Notes under the pieces: generated by a model
Seen by the model: the letters and a program-made list of their open reading frames with translations, nothing else
What the model was told of the DNA's origin: nothing
Databases searched by the model: none
DNA from: Candidatus Woykebacteria bacterium GWB1_45_5
GTDB taxonomy: Bacteria > Patescibacteriota > Microgenomatia > Woykebacterales > RBG-16-39-9b
Assembly (NCBI GenBank): GCA_001816645.1
Contig: MHCO01000001.1
Span: forward strand, 1,188 to 6,419
DNA: 5,232 nt
Direction of reading: 5' to 3'
Part shown: positions 1 to 5,232 of the stretch, one piece after another
Numbering within the stretch: position 1 is the first letter of the stretch
How the letters are laid out: the number at the start of each line of letters is the position of its first letter
Program-made: the position numbers and the translations under genes

Positions 1-597
1 ACTGGGTCAAAAAATGACCGTGTAGTGATGACGATGCAAAATTCCGGCTACTTGCTAAATCTTTTCTGGGCTTTTGGGTTGGCTAATAAGAACCCGATAT
101 TAGAAAAAGGTCCGATGCAGGACCCAGAGTATGGCGGAGCGGGCAGGTTTGCTTCCACCGGCGGTTGGACTTTGGCGAAAGGAAATCCGATGGATCATTA
201 CTCGCAACACGGAATGGTGACATTAACGGCGGAGCAGCAACTTCTGGTGGAGAGAGTATCAAAAGGTATTTACCGGCCTTGTTGCGGAAATTCCACTTAC
301 TTTCCGGACTGTAATCACGGGATGGCCATGTTGGGTTTGCTTGAACTGATGGCATCCAATGGCGCGAATGAGGCGGCGATGTATAAAGTAGCGCTTCAGG
401 TAAATTCTTACTGGTTTCCAGATACGTATCTGACGATTGATAAATATCTAAGAGCAAAGGGATTGAGCCTTGAGTCAGCCAATCCAAAAGAAATTTTGGG
501 AGTAGATTATTCGAGCGCTTATGGTTATGCGAATATCCTGAGCCAAGTTCAGGCTCCGGAGGAAAAGTCGAGTGGGGGAGGAGGGTGTGCGGTATAA
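1..597 (+). CDS. Conserved Cys/His-motif protein of unknown function, 5'-truncated by the window
   Basis: The reading frame is open from base 1, so the gene begins upstream; the GTG/ATG codons at 25-36 are probably internal, because the residues before them (TGSKNDRVV) run on smoothly. 198 residues are visible and end at TAA 595-597. In window numbering, residues 91-107 hold the striking motif YRPCCGNSTYFPDCNHG, with Cys94, Cys95, Cys104 and His106 suited to metal or redox chemistry. It is preceded by a segment rich in Gly, Trp and His (GGAGRFASTGGW, then DHYSQH at 65-70) and followed by helical stretches. The protein ends in a flexible SSGGGGCAV tail with a Cys three residues from the end. 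No hydrophobic helix long enough to span a membrane is seen in this part, though a signal peptide or anchor could lie upstream. I know similar uncharacterised proteins from CPR-type genomes but no function. Its position 5 nt before a DUF302 gene and in a metal-export gene set suggests a metal-related envelope role; that is inference. Confidence 0.8.
   Translation, partial: TGSKNDRVVMTMQNSGYLLNLFWAFGLANKNPILEKGPMQDPEYGGAGRFASTGGWTLAKGNPMDHYSQHGMVTLTAEQQLLVERVSKGIYRPCCGNSTYFPDCNHGMAMLGLLELMASNGANEAAMYKVALQVNSYWFPDTYLTIDKYLRAKGLSLESANPKEILGVDYSSAYGYANILSQVQAPEEKSSGGGGCAV
579..584 (+). promoter_or_regulatory. AGGAGG tract, Shine-Dalgarno look-alike inside the end of gene 1
   Basis: A perfect AGGAGG lies within the glycine codons of the GGGGC tail of the upstream protein. 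It abuts GTG 585 (0 nt spacing, too close) and is 18 nt from ATG 603 (too far), so it fits neither candidate start of the DUF302 gene well. It may be only a by-product of the Gly-rich coding sequence, or may help ribosomes re-initiate after stop 595-597. It matters because it could mislead start prediction to GTG 585. Confidence 0.25.
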
Positions 598-602
598 AAA
601 CC

Positions 603-989
603 ATGCAATACGGTTACAAGAAAAATCTCGATTTGCCTTTTTTAGAGGCAGTAGAGAAAACAAAAAAAGAGTTAATGAACGAAGGTTTCGGAGTGCTGAC
701 TGAGATCAATTTGAAGGCTACGCTCAAGAATAAACTTGGAGTGGATTATCCGGAGTGTATAATCTTCGGCGCCTGCAACCCGCAGTTTGCCTATTCGTCG
801 CTCTTGGCGGAAAATGGAATCAGTCTTTTTTTGCCATGCAATGTGGTAGTTCAAGAAGAAGAAGGTCAGGTGTCGGTAAGTACAATCTTACCGAGAATTT
901 TAGCAAAGGTGATTGGCAATCGGCGACTCTCAAAAATCTCTAAGATCGTTGAAGGGAAGCTCAAAAAAGTTGTTGATAGTGTGAGCTGA
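603..989 (+). CDS. DUF302 family protein
   Basis: This 128-residue protein matches the DUF302 fold family by its pattern: an opening YGYKK strand, an amphipathic helix (FLEAVEKTKKEL), then GFGVLTEINLKATLKNKLGVD at 28-48, GACNP at 56-60 and LPCNVVV at 77-83. Cys52, Cys58 and Cys79 are visible; the last two lie in the family's conserved positions. DUF302 proteins are small and usually cytoplasmic, and have no settled biochemical role, though they recur beside metal and sulfur genes. I chose ATG 603 because family members begin with a short Met-x-Tyr-Gly-Tyr leader; an in-frame GTG at 585 would add six residues and overlap gene 1. The usual Asp-Pro after the last strand (as in 'IDP') is replaced by ILP (95-97), and the C-terminus is a Lys-rich helix. 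It lies 5 nt after gene 1, so translational coupling is likely. Confidence is high for the family, low for function. Confidence 0.88.
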   Translation: MQYGYKKNLDLPFLEAVEKTKKELMNEGFGVLTEINLKATLKNKLGVDYPECIIFGACNPQFAYSSLLAENGISLFLPCNVVVQEEEGQVSVSTILPRILAKVIGNRRLSKISKIVEGKLKKVVDSVS

Positions 990-1034
990 ATTTGATCTTG
1001 CGCGGTGATTGGCTAAATTGAAGACCTTCTTTTT

Positions 1035-1484
1035 ATGATTAGTAAATCAATAACTAAAGGCGTAATCGCGGCATCCATTCTGCTTCTGATTTACTTTGTG
1101 ATCTTGTCGCTCGTTTCAAGTTTTGATTTCGCCAAAAATCAATTTTCAAGTTTCTGGTATTTCATTTTGAGTTTGGCGGTTGGGTTTGGCGTTCAAATTA
1201 GCCTTTACACTTACCTGAGAGACTTAGTGAAAAACATGGTTTCGAAGAAAGTCTTGGCGGTTTCGGGGACGACTTCGACGGTAGCAATGATTTCTTGCTG
1301 TACACATTATCTGGCGAACATCTTACCGATTTTGGGAGCAGTTGGGATAGTTACCTTTGTCGCTCAATATCAGGTCGAAATATTTTATGTGGGTTTGCTA
1401 TTAAATCTTTTTGGCATTGCTTACATAATAAGAAAAATTATACAATTCAAAAAACATGCGAAATCGAATCTTGCTGCTTGTTAG
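1035..1484 (+). CDS. Four-helix integral membrane protein with CCTHY motif, function unknown
   Basis: The 149-residue product has about four hydrophobic segments, roughly residues 8-30, 41-62, 83-110 and 113-135. The third begins with SGTTSTVAMISCCTHYLANILP (77-98), in which Cys88, Cys89 and His91 sit within or at the edge of the membrane; this is the only obvious polar, metal-ligand-like cluster in the helices. The C-terminus is basic (KKHAKSN) and ends in AAC with a lone Cys. The size and the vicinal Cys pair recall MerT/MerC-type small metal transporters, but the order of motifs does not match those families closely enough to name it so. An alternative is a thiol-redox membrane protein. 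The start ATG 1035 follows a T-rich stretch with no Shine-Dalgarno. The 3' end overlaps the next gene by 29 nt, a sign that the two proteins work together. A role in moving or sensing copper-like metal is inferred from context. Confidence 0.82.
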   Translation: MISKSITKGVIAASILLLIYFVILSLVSSFDFAKNQFSSFWYFILSLAVGFGVQISLYTYLRDLVKNMVSKKVLAVSGTTSTVAMISCCTHYLANILPILGAVGIVTFVAQYQVEIFYVGLLLNLFGIAYIIRKIIQFKKHAKSNLAAC

Positions 1485-1908
1485 TGGGATAGGGGTAGTT
1501 GTTATTTTAGGGCTGGTTTTTAGCGGCCGATTCAACAAAAACAGTGATTCTATCCTACCAGTTCAAAATCAGACTTCTTCTCCGCTTGAAACTTTGATTT
1601 CAAATGAGGGTGGAGTTGAGGTAGCGGTGACTCCGGTCAACATACCCGATTCTTCCCGGTGGGCGTTTGAGATAAGTTTGACGACCCATTCAGTTGAGTT
1701 GTCAGAAGATTTAGTAAAGGTCACAAAACTGGTTTTGGATTCGGGCGAGATTTTAATCCCATTAAATTGGAAAGGGGATTCGCCGGGAGGTCATCATCGG
1801 AACGGAGTGCTTGTTTTCAGCGAGGATTTTTCTTTGTCAGGCGCTGTGCTAAAAATTCTTGAAGTTGGCGGTGTGCCCGAACGGGAGTTTGCGTGGAATC
1901 TAAAATAA
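1456..1908 (+). CDS. Membrane-anchored extracytoplasmic protein with TTHS and GGHHR motifs, function unknown
   Basis: The 150-residue protein opens with MRNR and a hydrophobic helix (about residues 5-23), followed by a Ser/Asn/Gln-rich linker to about residue 50. This is an N-in signal anchor or uncleaved signal peptide with no lipobox Cys. The rest is a beta-rich soluble domain: WAFEISLTTHSVEL (69-82), a strand pair around KLVLDSGEILIPLNW, then WKGDSPGGHHRNGVLVF (105-121). His78, His113, His114 and Arg115 are candidate metal ligands; the 'W-x-G-x-x-x-GGHHR-x-G-x-L-x-F' pattern looks like a conserved family signature, though I cannot name a characterised member. The start at 1456 lies inside gene 3; it is supported because the hydrophobic anchor begins right after it. 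Shared translation and membrane location suggest it is the outer-face partner of the CCTHY protein, perhaps passing metal to or from it. The ORF itself is secure, the role is speculative. Confidence 0.8.
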   Translation: MRNRILLLVSGIGVVVILGLVFSGRFNKNSDSILPVQNQTSSPLETLISNEGGVEVAVTPVNIPDSSRWAFEISLTTHSVELSEDLVKVTKLVLDSGEILIPLNWKGDSPGGHHRNGVLVFSEDFSLSGAVLKILEVGGVPEREFAWNLK

Positions 1909-1912
1909 TAAA

Positions 1913-2089
1913 ATGAACAATAATAATCAATCAAGTGAAGATGTTAAGGTTGTGGACGTGGTTTGTGGTATGGAGGTTGATCCAAGTAAGGCGAGGGGCG
2001 TAGAGAAGTACGAGGGGAAAACCTATTGTTTCTGTTCCGATTCTTGCCGGGAAAGTTTTATTGAGGATCCGAAACGTTATGTTAGATAA
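1913..2089 (+). CDS. YHS-domain small metal-binding protein (58 residues)
   Basis: This short gene starts at ATG 1913, 4 nt after the stop of gene 4, and ends at TAA 2087-2089. After an Asn-rich opening (MNNNNQSSED), residues 14-56 form a YHS domain: DVVCGMEVDPSKA (15-27), then YEGKTYCFCSDSC (33-45), then FIEDPKRY (49-56). Cys18, Cys39, Cys41 and Cys45 are the likely ligands; Cys39 stands where many members have a second Tyr or Phe (YYFCS), giving one extra thiol. YHS domains occur alone, or fused to copper ATPases and mercury or copper resistance proteins, and are thought to bind soft metals such as Cu(I) or Ag(I). There is no signal or membrane segment, so the protein should be cytoplasmic, where it could buffer metal or hand it to the exporter encoded downstream. 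Its length is normal for a stand-alone YHS protein. It falls under common minimum-length cut-offs and could be missed by automatic annotation. Confidence 0.93.
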   Translation: MNNNNQSSEDVKVVDVVCGMEVDPSKARGVEKYEGKTYCFCSDSCRESFIEDPKRYVR

Positions 2090-2119
2090 AAATTAAAGGT
2101 TGAAAGAATAAAAAAGAAC

Positions 2120-2392
2120 ATGAAATTTGATACAAAAAAGTTTCCTTTGGCGGCAGCGGTAACGATGGCAATTATCTATATAATATGTACTGTCTTTGTT
2201 GCTATATTTCCGGAGGTGGCAACTAAAATATTCGGTTGGATGATTCATATGACATTAGGAGATGAAGGAGTTCGAGGTCAAAACATAAGTTTGGGCGGAT
2301 TTTTTGTAAGTTTGGTCCAACTTGTATTTTACACTTATCTCTCGGCTTGGATTTTCTCGACGCTCTATAATAAATTTACATCAAATAAGTAG
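2120..2392 (+). CDS. DUF5676-like small membrane protein
   Basis: The 90-residue product has a short basic N-terminus (MKFDTKKF), a first membrane helix at about 9-30 and a second at about 57-82. They are joined by a loop with a semi-hydrophobic segment (IFGWMIHM, 37-44) and a polar stretch (GDEGVRGQN). It ends in YNKFTSNK. The layout, with a K-F opening, 'GGFFVSLVQLVFYTYLSAW' in helix two and a final LYNKF, resembles DUF5676 family membrane proteins, which commonly sit beside heavy-metal P-type ATPases. No Cys is present outside the first helix (Cys23), while His43 and the Met residues at 41 and 44 could touch metal. It ends 1 nt before the ATPase start, so tight translational coupling and perhaps a physical association with the exporter are plausible. 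The family call rests on memory of the pattern. Confidence 0.78.
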   Translation: MKFDTKKFPLAAAVTMAIIYIICTVFVAIFPEVATKIFGWMIHMTLGDEGVRGQNISLGGFFVSLVQLVFYTYLSAWIFSTLYNKFTSNK

Positions 2393-2393
2393 T

Positions 2394-4556
2394 ATGAAAG
2401 ATCATTCTTGTTGTCACGATAACAATAAAAATTCAAAAGACCAGGAACCGATGAATATGGGTGAGGGTGTTTTCTATACTTGTCCGATGCATCCGGAGAT
2501 TAAGCAAGCTCAGCCTGGGATGTGTCCGGAGTGTGGGATGGCGCTTGTAGCTCAAAAGGTAAAGATAAGCAATCATAAAATGGAGAGCGGGCACGACAAG
2601 CACGCCGGGCATTCTACTGAGCAATTCTTGAAAAAGTTTTGGGTAAGTTTGGTTTTGTCAGTGCCGGTTATTCTTTATTCGGATTTTGCCGTCAGTGTTC
2701 TAAAAATCAGCGCGCCGGAATTCCCCGGTTCGAAATATTTACCATTCGTCTTGGGGACCTTTGTTTTTTTCTACGCGGGGATGATTTTCCTGGCAAGCGC
2801 AGCTAGAGAAATTCGCGCTAAGTTGCCCGGCATGATGACTTTGATTGCTCTCGCAATCACGACGGCTTTTGGTTACAGCGTCTTTGTGACGATTAAAGGA
2901 GAGGGGGAGACTTTGTTTTGGGAGCTCACCACATTGATTACGATCATGCTTTTAGGGCATTGGATCGAGATGAGAGCGGTGAAGGGCGCTCAAGGAGCCC
3001 TGAAAGAGCTTTCGAAGCTTTTGCCAGATACAGCAGAGGTGATTCGCGACGGGGAACAAAAGACGGTGTCGATTTCCGAGCTCAGAGAAGGAGATGTAGT
3101 TTTTGTTCGGCCAGGGGGAAGGATTCCGGCGGATGGTGTGGTTGTCGAAGGGAAGTCAGAAACAAACGAGTCGATGATAACCGGAGAGTCGGCTCTGGTG
3201 CCGAAGAAAGAAAATTCCGAAGTGATTGCTGGGACGGTGAATGGCGATGGCTCTTTAAAAATCAGAGTCACAAAGGTTGGCGAAAAAACTTTTCTCTCGG
3301 GGGTGATGCGGTTGGTGCGCGAAGCTCAAGCCTCGAAATCGAAACTTCAGATTCTTTCGGATAAGGCGGCTTATTATCTAACGGTCATTGCGATTGCTTC
3401 CGGAGGACTTTCTTTTATTCTTTGGTTGGCAGCAAAGTCTGGTTTTGATTTCGCGCTCGAGCGAATGGTGGCGGTGCTCGTGATCGCTTGTCCGCATGCG
3501 TTGGGCTTGGCGGTGCCCCTGGTTGCTTCGATTTCGACAACCATGGCGGCGAGAAATGGGTTTCTGGTCAAAAACCGACTAGCACTTGAGATGGCCCGCA
3601 ATATTGACGTGGTGTTGTTTGATAAAACCGGCACCTTGACTAAGGGTGAGTACGGTGTGACGGACGTCTGGCTTGGTAAATTAAAATCAGAAGATGAACT
3701 AATCAGAAACGCTGCGACGGTGGATTCACACTCCGAGCACCCGATTTCTCGAGCGATTGTTGCTGAAGCTAATAAAAGAAACTTGAAAGTAGATTCGGTG
3801 GTGGACTTTAAGCGTTTGCCAGGGAAAGGCGTGGAAGGAAAAATAGGCGAGCGGCGAATTATGGTTGGTGGCCAGGCTATCTTGGACCAAGGTTTCAGTT
3901 TGCCGAACGAAATTAAATCCAAGACCGAAGTCGAAGCGGAGAAGGGAAAAACGATTATATACATCTTGGAGAACAATGAACTTTTGGGCGCTTTGGGCCT
4001 GGCGGATGTGATTCGCGAAGAATCCAGGGAGGCGATTAAGGCTTTGAGGGATATGAAGGTTGGGGTAGCGATGATTACCGGGGACTCCGAAAAAGTGGCC
4101 GAGTGGGTAGCCAAAGATTTAGGCATTGATGAATATTTTGCGCGAGTTTTGCCGGGTGAGAAATCGGCGAAAGTGAAAATTCTTCAAGCCAGCGGAAAGA
4201 AGGTGGCGATGATAGGGGATGGGATTAACGATGCGCCGGCTTTGGTGCAAGCGGATTTGGGAGTGGCAATCGGAGCGGGGACGAATGTGGCGATTGAATC
4301 GGCGGGGATTATCTTAGTGAAAAATGATCCGCGGGATATCGTCAAAATCATTCGGCTCTCGAAGTTGACTTACACAAAGATGATTCAGAATCTTTTTTGG
4401 GCGACAGGTTATAATGTAATCGCGATTCCACTCGCGGCTGGAGTTTTATGGAATCAAGGGATTACCCTTGCGCCGGCGTTTGCCGCGGTTTTGATGTCGT
4501 TTTCAACGGTGATTGTTTCGGTGAACGCCGTTTTTCTGAGGAAAAGGTCGCTGTAA
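2394..4556 (+). CDS. copB: CopB-type P1B heavy-metal-transporting ATPase (copper/silver exporter)
   Basis: The 720-residue protein is a full-length P1B ATPase that would use ATP to pump copper or silver out of the cytoplasm. In order: a Cys/His opening (DHSCCHD); a heavy-metal-binding domain at about 28-52 (YTCPMHPEI...MCPECGMAL); a His-rich linker (NHKMESGHDKHAGH, 60-73); four membrane helices (about 83-102, 114-137, 148-166, 172-190); the actuator domain with TGES at 263-266; helices five and six with the CPH motif at 366-368; the catalytic DKTGTLT with phospho-acceptor Asp410; the SEHP nucleotide-binding motif at 447-450; TGD at 562-564; GDGINDAPAL at 608-617; and two last helices with GYN (672-674) and MSFSTVIVSVNA (701-712). 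CPH in place of CPC, with the MSxST helix, is typical of the CopB (P1B-3) subgroup, linked to Cu(II)/Ag(I), though metal choice is not provable here. The start is ATG 2394, not an upstream in-frame codon inside gene 6, since the Met-Lys-Asp-His opening directly follows gene 6's stop. All catalytic residues are intact. Confidence 0.96.
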   Translation: MKDHSCCHDNNKNSKDQEPMNMGEGVFYTCPMHPEIKQAQPGMCPECGMALVAQKVKISNHKMESGHDKHAGHSTEQFLKKFWVSLVLSVPVILYSDFAVSVLKISAPEFPGSKYLPFVLGTFVFFYAGMIFLASAAREIRAKLPGMMTLIALAITTAFGYSVFVTIKGEGETLFWELTTLITIMLLGHWIEMRAVKGAQGALKELSKLLPDTAEVIRDGEQKTVSISELREGDVVFVRPGGRIPADGVVVEGKSETNESMITGESALVPKKENSEVIAGTVNGDGSLKIRVTKVGEKTFLSGVMRLVREAQASKSKLQILSDKAAYYLTVIAIASGGLSFILWLAAKSGFDFALERMVAVLVIACPHALGLAVPLVASISTTMAARNGFLVKNRLALEMARNIDVVLFDKTGTLTKGEYGVTDVWLGKLKSEDELIRNAATVDSHSEHPISRAIVAEANKRNLKVDSVVDFKRLPGKGVEGKIGERRIMVGGQAILDQGFSLPNEIKSKTEVEAEKGKTIIYILENNELLGALGLADVIREESREAIKALRDMKVGVAMITGDSEKVAEWVAKDLGIDEYFARVLPGEKSAKVKILQASGKKVAMIGDGINDAPALVQADLGVAIGAGTNVAIESAGIILVKNDPRDIVKIIRLSKLTYTKMIQNLFWATGYNVIAIPLAAGVLWNQGITLAPAFAAVLMSFSTVIVSVNAVFLRKRSL

Positions 4557-4602
4557 GAATAAAAGGGATGAAAATTAGGAAGTTAAAAATACACAAAACT
4601 AC

Positions 4603-5232
4603 ATGAAAAATAATAATTATATTTATGGAGTAGTCGGTGTTTTGGTGGGGATTGTTTTGGTGAATATTTTTCCTACCCTTGCTTCGGTGGGTTTGAATTC
4701 GCAATATCCAAACATGATGAACGGCTACATGATGAGTGGTGGCAGACAGAATAATAGGATGGGGAACGGTCAAAATATAATGGGAGATATAGACCGCCAT
4801 TTCATCGAGCAGATGATTCCTCACCACCAAGACGCGGTAGTGATGGCTGAGCTGGCGCTTCAAAAGGCGAAGAGGGCGGAGATTAAAACCTTAGCTCAAG
4901 CGATTGTTACTGCTCAAACAAAAGAGATAAATGAAATGAGAATTTGGTATAAAGATTGGTATGGGAGCGATGTCCCTGATTCGGTGACTTACATGGGGCA
5001 CTCTATGACGAATCATTCGCAAGGCATGATGATGGGGGGAAGGATGGGAGATGAAACCGATATGGATGCATTAAAGAATGCTAAAGATTTTGACGCTGAA
5101 TTTATCGAAGAGATGATTCCACATCATCAGATGGCCGTGATGATGGCGCAGATGGTGGCAACTGCTTCAACAAGAGATGAAATTAAAAAGTTAGCCGAAA
5201 ATATTATCCAATCTCAAACAAGTGAGATTAAC
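4603..5232 (+). CDS. Membrane-anchored tandem DUF305 protein, 3'-truncated by the window
   Basis: The frame is open from ATG 4603 to the last base, giving 210 residues with no stop, so the C-terminus lies beyond the window. A hydrophobic N-terminal segment (about residues 7-30) is a signal peptide or anchor that places the rest outside the cytoplasmic membrane. Two DUF305 units follow, each beginning with FIE[QE]MIPHHQ: at 67-76 and 167-176, exactly 100 residues apart. In each, the HH pair and the Met-rich helix (VVMAEL; VMMAQM) are the probable metal ligands, and both continue to a [AS]QT-x-EIN segment. Met/Gly-rich stretches precede each unit (NMMNGYMMSGG; GMMMGGRMG), typical of Cu(I)/Ag(I)-binding proteins. 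DUF305 proteins of the CopM type bind copper outside the cell membrane and protect against excess. It follows the ATPase by 46 nt, so it could receive exported metal. Judging by repeat 1, only a short tail is probably missing. Confidence 0.93.
   Translation, partial: MKNNNYIYGVVGVLVGIVLVNIFPTLASVGLNSQYPNMMNGYMMSGGRQNNRMGNGQNIMGDIDRHFIEQMIPHHQDAVVMAELALQKAKRAEIKTLAQAIVTAQTKEINEMRIWYKDWYGSDVPDSVTYMGHSMTNHSQGMMMGGRMGDETDMDALKNAKDFDAEFIEEMIPHHQMAVMMAQMVATASTRDEIKKLAENIIQSQTSEIN
4786..5232 (+). repeat. Intragenic tandem repeat of the DUF305 unit
   Basis: Two copies of the same domain are encoded in direct order. The conserved FIE-x-MIPHHQ codons begin at 4801 and 5101, an offset of exactly 300 nt. 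The protein similarity is clear from the DRHFIEQMIPHHQ/DAEFIEEMIPHHQ blocks to the final TKEIN/TSEIN blocks. At the DNA level the copies have diverged, especially at third codon positions, so this is an old domain duplication rather than a recent one. The second copy is cut by the window end. Confidence 0.88.

Larger units (their letters stand above)
1..5232 (+). other. Putative single operon for copper/silver handling
   Basis: All eight genes share one strand. Between consecutive genes there are 5, 45, -29, 4, 30, 1 and 46 nt. None of the three longer gaps (990-1034, 2090-2119, 4557-4602) contains a convincing hairpin plus T-run terminator or a good promoter pair. The mix of CopB-like ATPase, YHS, DUF305, DUF302 and DUF5676 genes supports a metal-homeostasis purpose. 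The promoter, any regulator and the operon's two ends lie outside the window, so co-transcription is inferred. Confidence 0.7.

Noticed and set aside
83..604. 173-codon open frame on the minus strand
   Set aside because: It is antisense to the convincing Cys/His-motif gene and its Pro/Ser-rich translation resembles no protein family.
992..1019. Possible promoter before the CCTHY gene: TTGATC and TAAATT with 16 nt between them
   Set aside because: Each hexamer matches the consensus at only four of six positions, which is expected by chance in A/T-rich sequence, and there is no other support.
1020..1033. GAAGACCTTC followed by a T-run, resembling a small terminator
   Set aside because: The stem is only 3-4 base pairs, the loop is too tight, and the T-run abuts the next start codon.
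2179..2184. Perfect TATAAT
   Set aside because: It lies inside the DUF5676-like gene, has no -35 partner at the right distance, and is explained by Ile/Tyr-rich membrane-helix codons.
2322..2393. 24-codon N-terminal extension of the ATPase
   Set aside because: It would lie inside the DUF5676-like gene in another frame; the His/Cys-rich start at 2394 is the natural N-terminus.
3374..4126. 250-codon open frame on the minus strand
   Set aside because: It lies wholly antisense to the catalytic part of the ATPase, has low-complexity Ser/Ile/Thr-rich composition, and shows no recognisable domain.
4568..4606. 12-codon open frame (MKIRKLKIHKTT) whose TGA overlaps the DUF305 start as ATGA
   Set aside because: It is too short and too simple in composition to support as a gene or leader peptide; the overlap may be chance.

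Overview
The window looks like part of a bacterial chromosome or accessory segment from a candidate-phyla-radiation (Patescibacteria) type organism. The evidence is indirect: moderate GC, short compact same-strand genes, almost no usable Shine-Dalgarno sequences, and several proteins that resemble families I associate with CPR genomes. Every gene reads through in the standard genetic code with no internal stops. I cannot place it to species.

Layout: eight genes, all on the + strand, fill nearly the whole window. They are: (1) the 3' part of a Cys/His-motif protein of unknown function, cut by the window start (1-597); (2) a DUF302 protein (603-989); (3) a four-helix membrane protein with a CCTHY motif (1035-1484); (4) a membrane-anchored protein with a GGHHR motif, overlapping gene 3 by 29 nt (1456-1908); (5) a 58-residue YHS-domain protein, easily missed because it is so short (1913-2089); (6) a small DUF5676-like membrane protein (2120-2392); (7) a CopB-type P1B heavy-metal ATPase with an N-terminal metal-binding domain and a CPH membrane motif (2394-4556); (8) a membrane-anchored tandem DUF305 protein, cut by the window end (4603-5232). 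Gaps are 5, 45, -29, 4, 30, 1 and 46 nt. I see no convincing internal promoter or terminator, so one operon is the simplest reading. No stretch over 300 nt lacks a gene. I see no RNA genes, CRISPR, IS elements or integration sites.

How it fits together: the recognisable members (CopB-like ATPase, YHS, DUF305, DUF302, DUF5676) point to handling of copper or silver at the cell envelope. The ATPase would export metal. The YHS protein could hold metal in the cytoplasm. The His/Met-rich DUF305 protein could bind it outside the membrane. The least understood and most interesting part is the overlapping pair of genes 3 and 4, plus the truncated gene 1. All three carry Cys/His motifs suited to metal or redox chemistry and sit in the same transcription unit, but I cannot assign them a function. 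No metal-responsive regulator such as CsoR or CopY lies within the window.
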